Assembly (NCBI RefSeq): GCF_000526915.1
Contig: NZ_JAGZ01000002.1
Span: 248,001-312,000 of the forward strand
DNA from: Mycobacterium genavense ATCC 51234
Lineage (GTDB): Bacteria > Actinomycetota > Actinomycetes > Mycobacteriales > Mycobacteriaceae
DNA: 64,000 nucleotides
Reading direction: 5' to 3'
The position numbers and the translations under genes are program-made. The notes beneath the pieces are model-generated. The model was not told where the DNA came from and made no database searches. It saw only the letters and a program-made list of their open reading frames with translations. Each line of letters opens with the position of its first letter. Within the stretch, counting starts at the first letter, position 1. Of this stretch, positions 61,028 through 64,000 are shown one piece after another.

Positions 61028-61899
61028 CTAAGGGGCACAAAGCAAATGAAGTAGCCACTGCGCGCGCTCCGTTGGACAGATTGCGTAGTGCAGTGCGCGC
61101 AGGTACGCCATCGGGGTGACACCGAGGTGATCGCGAAAACCTTGCTGTAGCGTGCGGACACTCACATAGCTGCGCTCGGCCAGCACCGAGGCCGTCAGCG
61201 GTTGGTCCGCCTCGGTCTCAATGACGTCGATCGCGGCCCGGACCGCGGGCGGCTCAGGCTCGGCTTCCAGTGCCGCCCGGTAGGAGTGGTCGGTGGCGAG
61301 CAGCAGGCCGTGGACGATGCTCTCGGCGAACGGCAATCCGACCATCGGCTGCTGCAGTGGGCTGCCGGGCTCGAACAGTTGTTCGGTGAACAACGACACC
61401 ATGGTGAGCCAGCTGCGGACCGCCGGAGCCGTCGTCGCTATGACCGGCCGGCAGTCGATCTGGGAAGTGATGGAACGTCTCAGCGCGCCGGCGAGCGCAT
61501 CCTCGACGGCGTGCCGATCGATCATCACCGCCAGCATCCGGCCGACGTAACGGGAGACGCAGGCCTTGCCCTCCCGGCCGTATACCCCCACCTAGCCCGG
61601 TTCCGGACGAAGCACGGACGGCTATCCTTGCCCATCACGGACGCCGCGGCCGGCACCGTGACATGATAGTGCGGACGAACCTCCCTGCCGTTCACCCACA
61701 CGTCGTCGTGAAAATTGATGTCCAGCACGGTAATCGGGCCGAGGCGGCGCATCCGGTGCATGAACGAGAACGAGCCCGTGTCGCCGTGTGGCCCGATATC
61801 GGGCCACCAGTGCGACGGCGTCGCCGACTGGCTGGTGCGCAACGCGCCGAAGTCTTCCAGCGACCGCACGGCCACCCAAGCGCAGTTGTCTGCCGTCAT
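61028..61899 (-). pseudogene. AraC-family regulator, frameshifted and truncated
   Basis: N-terminal part from ATG 61899 (MTADNCAWVAVRSLEDFGAL, RMRRLGPITVLDINFH) is in one phase, and from about 61590 the protein continues in another ([60 protein letters not shown]). The sequence ends soon after MAYLRALH, so the second half of the AraC DNA-binding domain is missing. By comparison with the neighbouring AraC protein it lacks about 55 residues. Two lesions; inactive. Confidence 0.8.
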
Positions 61900-61942
61900 C
61901 CGGTTACCTCCAGTCCAAATCGTCGTAGCTGGGAGGCGCAAC

Positions 61943-63034
61943 CTAACACCGGCGAGCGGATCTCAGGTGATTCCGTTCTTCGGTGGTGAAGCGTTGGAAC
62001 GCCTTGCGGCGCAAGGTCTCCGTCGGCGTCTCACGGTAGCGGGCGGAGTGGGCCGCGGCGAACCGGCCGAGGTTGGTGAAACCCCAGCGATAGACGACCG
62101 AGGCGACGGTCACCTGCGACGGGTCCGACCTCAGCAGCGCCTGGTGGGCCCGCCGCAGTCGGACCTCGCGCAGATAGGCCATCGGCGAGGTGTCCAGGTG
62201 CCGCTGAAAACCCTGCTGCAAAGTCCGCACGCTGATGTGGGTCCGGGTGGCGATCGACGCCAAGGTCAGCGGGAGATGCGCCTCCTCTTCGATGATTTCG
62301 ATCGCCGATCGAATCGCGCGGGGTGCGAACAACCGGACGTCTTTGGCAAGAGCTTCGCGGTGGGGATGGTCGGCCGCGAGTAGAAACCCGCGGACCAAGC
62401 TGTCGACGAACGGCAATCCGACCAGCGGCTGGTTCAGCACACTGTCGGGCCGGAAGACCTGTTCCTTGAACAGCGCCATCATGTTGATCCAGCTTCGGGT
62501 CGGGGCGGAATCGGTCCGCATAACCGGCGAGAAGTCGGGCTGGGACATCACCTGCCAGTCCAGTGCATCGCTGAGCGCGTCGTCGGCGGCGGACCGCTCG
62601 ATCTTGAACGAGATGAATCTGCTTCCGGCACTCCACTTTCCCGACGCGCGACCGTGCGGCGGGTACACAGTGGCCGCATCCGGCCCCGCCGCGTAAGAAA
62701 GACCCCGATACAGACCCTCGGCATATCCCGTCCGCATCACCACGATCCGATAGGCCCCGCACAGCTCGCCGGCGTCCACCGACATGTGGGACTCGACCGC
62801 GGTTTCGGCGACGGTCGCCGGACCGAGTCGGCCCACCATGCGGCGGGCCTGGTGCATCGGCATGGCCGAACGGGCCCCGAACACCCGCGCCTCGTAGCTC
62901 GCGCCGGCCACCACTCCCCGGCCGCCCAGCCCGCCGACCAGCACCGGCCGGCCGCGCAGCGTCGGGCGGGTGAGCTGCTCGACGGAGGCGAAGAACGCGT
63001 CCATGTCCAGGTGCAGGACCCAACGCGACTCCAT
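61943..63034 (-). CDS. Chimeric frame: N-terminus of DNA polymerase DinX joined to an AraC regulator
   Basis: A 363-residue open frame of two unrelated parts. Residues 1-68 ([40 protein letters not shown]) are the N-terminus of the Y-family polymerase DinX (Rv1537), including the metal-binding DMD, but the rest of the polymerase is absent. From about residue 69 ([20 protein letters not shown]) it is an AraC regulator, with a complete helix-turn-helix pair ([40 protein letters not shown]). The AraC part lacks its own first ~50 residues. The junction, near 62830, is probably a rearrangement breakpoint. Expression from the dinX signals and function are unknown. Confidence 0.85.
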   Translation of the reverse strand: MESRWVLHLDMDAFFASVEQLTRPTLRGRPVLVGGLGGRGVVAGASYEARVFGARSAMPMHQARRMVGRLGPATVAETAVESHMSVDAGELCGAYRIVVMRTGYAEGLYRGLSYAAGPDAATVYPPHGRASGKWSAGSRFISFKIERSAADDALSDALDWQVMSQPDFSPVMRTDSAPTRSWINMMALFKEQVFRPDSVLNQPLVGLPFVDSLVRGFLLAADHPHREALAKDVRLFAPRAIRSAIEIIEEEAHLPLTLASIATRTHISVRTLQQGFQRHLDTSPMAYLREVRLRRAHQALLRSDPSQVTVASVVYRWGFTNLGRFAAAHSARYRETPTETLRRKAFQRFTTEERNHLRSARRC

Positions 63035-63073
63035 CCGATAAATGCTATTGCGCTACTGGGCTAACGTTTTTCC

Positions 63074-63646
63074 ATGGCCATGAATCTCGCGCACCGACGG
63101 ATTTGCAGCTCGGACCGCTGGGCTAAGGCAGTCGAAGACGATCTGCTGCCCTGGGCGCTGGCCGACGTCGACCTGGGCGACAACACCCTGGAGATCGGGC
63201 CTGGCTACGGCGCCATCCTGCGGGTGCTGGTCGACAAGACGCCGAGGGTCACCTCGGTCGAACTCGACACCCCGATGGCGCAGCGTCTGCAGCGCCGCTA
63301 CGGCGACCGGGTGCGAATCATCAACGGCGACCCCACCAATACCGGGTTGCCGGTCGACGAGTTCAGCTCGGTGGTGTCGTTCACGATGCTGCACCACGTC
63401 CCGACGGTCGAGCTGCAGGACAAGCTGTTCGCCGAGGCGTTCCGCGTGCTGCGCCCCGGTGGCGTGTTCGCCGGCAGCGACAGCGTGAATTCGTTGCGGT
63501 CCCGGATCCTGCATTTCCGCGACATCTGCAACACCGTGCCACCGGACACCTTGCCGGATCGCTTGCGCGCGGCGGGATTTGGATACGTCGAGGTCGAGGT
63601 CCGCGGCGGGCGGCTGCGCTGGCGCGCGGTCAAACTAGCCGGCTAG
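63074..63646 (+). CDS. Class I SAM-dependent methyltransferase
   Basis: A 190-residue methyltransferase beginning MAMNLAHRRICSSDRWAKAV. SAM-binding motifs are LEIGPGYGAILRVLVDKTP and VTSVELDTPMAQRL, then INGDPTNTGLPVDEFSSVVS and TMLHHVPTVELQDKLFAEAF. Similar proteins occur in mycobacterial glycolipid or Rv1498c-like loci. It is divergent from the chimeric frame with 39 bases between, and overlaps the convergent epimerase by 12 bases. Substrate unknown. Confidence 0.83.
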   Translation: MAMNLAHRRICSSDRWAKAVEDDLLPWALADVDLGDNTLEIGPGYGAILRVLVDKTPRVTSVELDTPMAQRLQRRYGDRVRIINGDPTNTGLPVDEFSSVVSFTMLHHVPTVELQDKLFAEAFRVLRPGGVFAGSDSVNSLRSRILHFRDICNTVPPDTLPDRLRAAGFGYVEVEVRGGRLRWRAVKLAG

Positions 63647-64000
63647 TTGTTGCGGCTGCTCTTTTGCCCACTCGATGTAGCGGTCGATCCCTTCCCAGAT
63701 GTCGACCTTCGGTGCGAAGCCGAGGCTTTGCGCCAAGGCGATGCCGGCGGGGAATCGGCTCACCTCGCCCGGACGGGCGGGTCCGTTGACCACGCGGGTG
63801 CCGAATTTCGCGCCGATGTATGCGGCGATGTCGCGCACCCGGGTATTGGTGCCGCTGGCGAAATTGATGGCGCGGCCCTCGAGGTCCGGGGTGTCGAGCA
63901 CCAGCAGGTAGGCGTTCACCGCGTCGCTGACGTGAAGGTAGTCCCGGGTGGCCGAGCCGTCACCGAAGACGGTGAGGTCCAGACCCGCGATCGCGCGGCG
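63635..64000 (-). CDS. NAD-dependent epimerase/dehydratase (partial, C-terminal 121 residues)
   Basis: The frame is open to the right window edge, so the N-terminal Rossmann half is missing. The visible part has VFGDGSATRDYLHVSDAVNA, the substrate-binding segment of extended SDRs, then GRAINFASGTNTRVRDIAAY and PARPGEVSRFPAGIALAQSL, ending IEWAKEQPQQLAG. This is typical of UDP-glucose 4-epimerase or nucleotide-sugar dehydratase proteins in cell-wall or glycolipid gene clusters. Confidence 0.82.
   Translation of the reverse strand, partial: RRAIAGLDLTVFGDGSATRDYLHVSDAVNAYLLVLDTPDLEGRAINFASGTNTRVRDIAAYIGAKFGTRVVNGPARPGEVSRFPAGIALAQSLGFAPKVDIWEGIDRYIEWAKEQPQQLAG

Noticed and set aside
60889..61161. 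N-terminal extension of the Crp/Fnr regulator
   Set aside because: It overlaps the AraC pseudogene, contains an unrelated hydrophobic stretch and would give an atypical length.

Overview
The window is GC-rich chromosomal DNA from a Mycobacterium, most likely a slow grower. From memory of M. tuberculosis H37Rv, the first 21 kb follow Rv3202c to Rv3224 gene for gene: adnA, lipV, moeZ, fasR, rhlE, entC, whiB1, pdtaS, rshA, sigH. The order resumes at 32.1 kb (Rv3226c, aroA, rsgA) and at 40.7-56.4 kb (desA3, its reductase, ppk2, a TAG synthase, an antiporter, mddA, secA1, hpf, comFC). I could run no search, so family names and Rv numbers rest on recognition of the protein sequences.

Layout. 0-21.9 kb: conserved core, all genes intact, including the 24-codon bL37 gene. 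21.9-31.9 kb: an accessory block of lipid and small-molecule enzymes (mycolate-type methyltransferase, FAD dehydrogenase, zinc alcohol dehydrogenase, sulfotransferase, three dehydrogenases, alkylsulfatase-like hydrolase, TetR). 32.1-35.7 kb: core (SRAP protein, aroA, rsgA) plus an HxlR regulator. 35.7-40.7 kb: a second accessory block with a broken thiolase and a small type VII secretion (ESX) locus made of an EspC-like gene, a WXG-type toxin-like gene and an overlapping putative immunity gene. 40.7-48.6 kb: intact core for oleate synthesis, polyphosphate, storage lipid and cation transport. 48.6-51.8 kb: three successive broken genes. 51.9-56.4 kb: secA1, hpf and a broken comFC. 56.5-63 kb: accessory flavoenzymes and regulators, ending in a chimeric reading frame that joins the first ~68 codons of the DNA polymerase gene dinX to an AraC regulator. 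63-64 kb: a methyltransferase and a sugar epimerase, probably from a glycolipid locus.

Two themes stand out. First, at least 14 genes between 23.7 and 62 kb carry frameshifts or nonsense codons, while neighbouring housekeeping genes are intact. This looks like ongoing genome decay; four lesions are in-frame stops and one is a clean 16-bp tandem duplication, which sequencing error explains poorly. Single-base indels elsewhere could still be sequence errors. Second, the most novel elements are the ESX toxin-immunity locus, whose toxin is frameshifted just before its C-terminal domain while the putative immunity gene is intact, and the dinX-AraC chimera, which marks a rearrangement breakpoint.

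Regulatory sites supported by sequence are a CRP-type site before whiB1, two near-identical palindromic sites before desA3 and its reductase gene, a palindrome between the divergent alkylsulfatase and dehydrogenase genes, and two perfect long hairpins with ATG loops that act as likely terminators. I saw no rRNA, tRNA, CRISPR array, prophage or insertion sequence.
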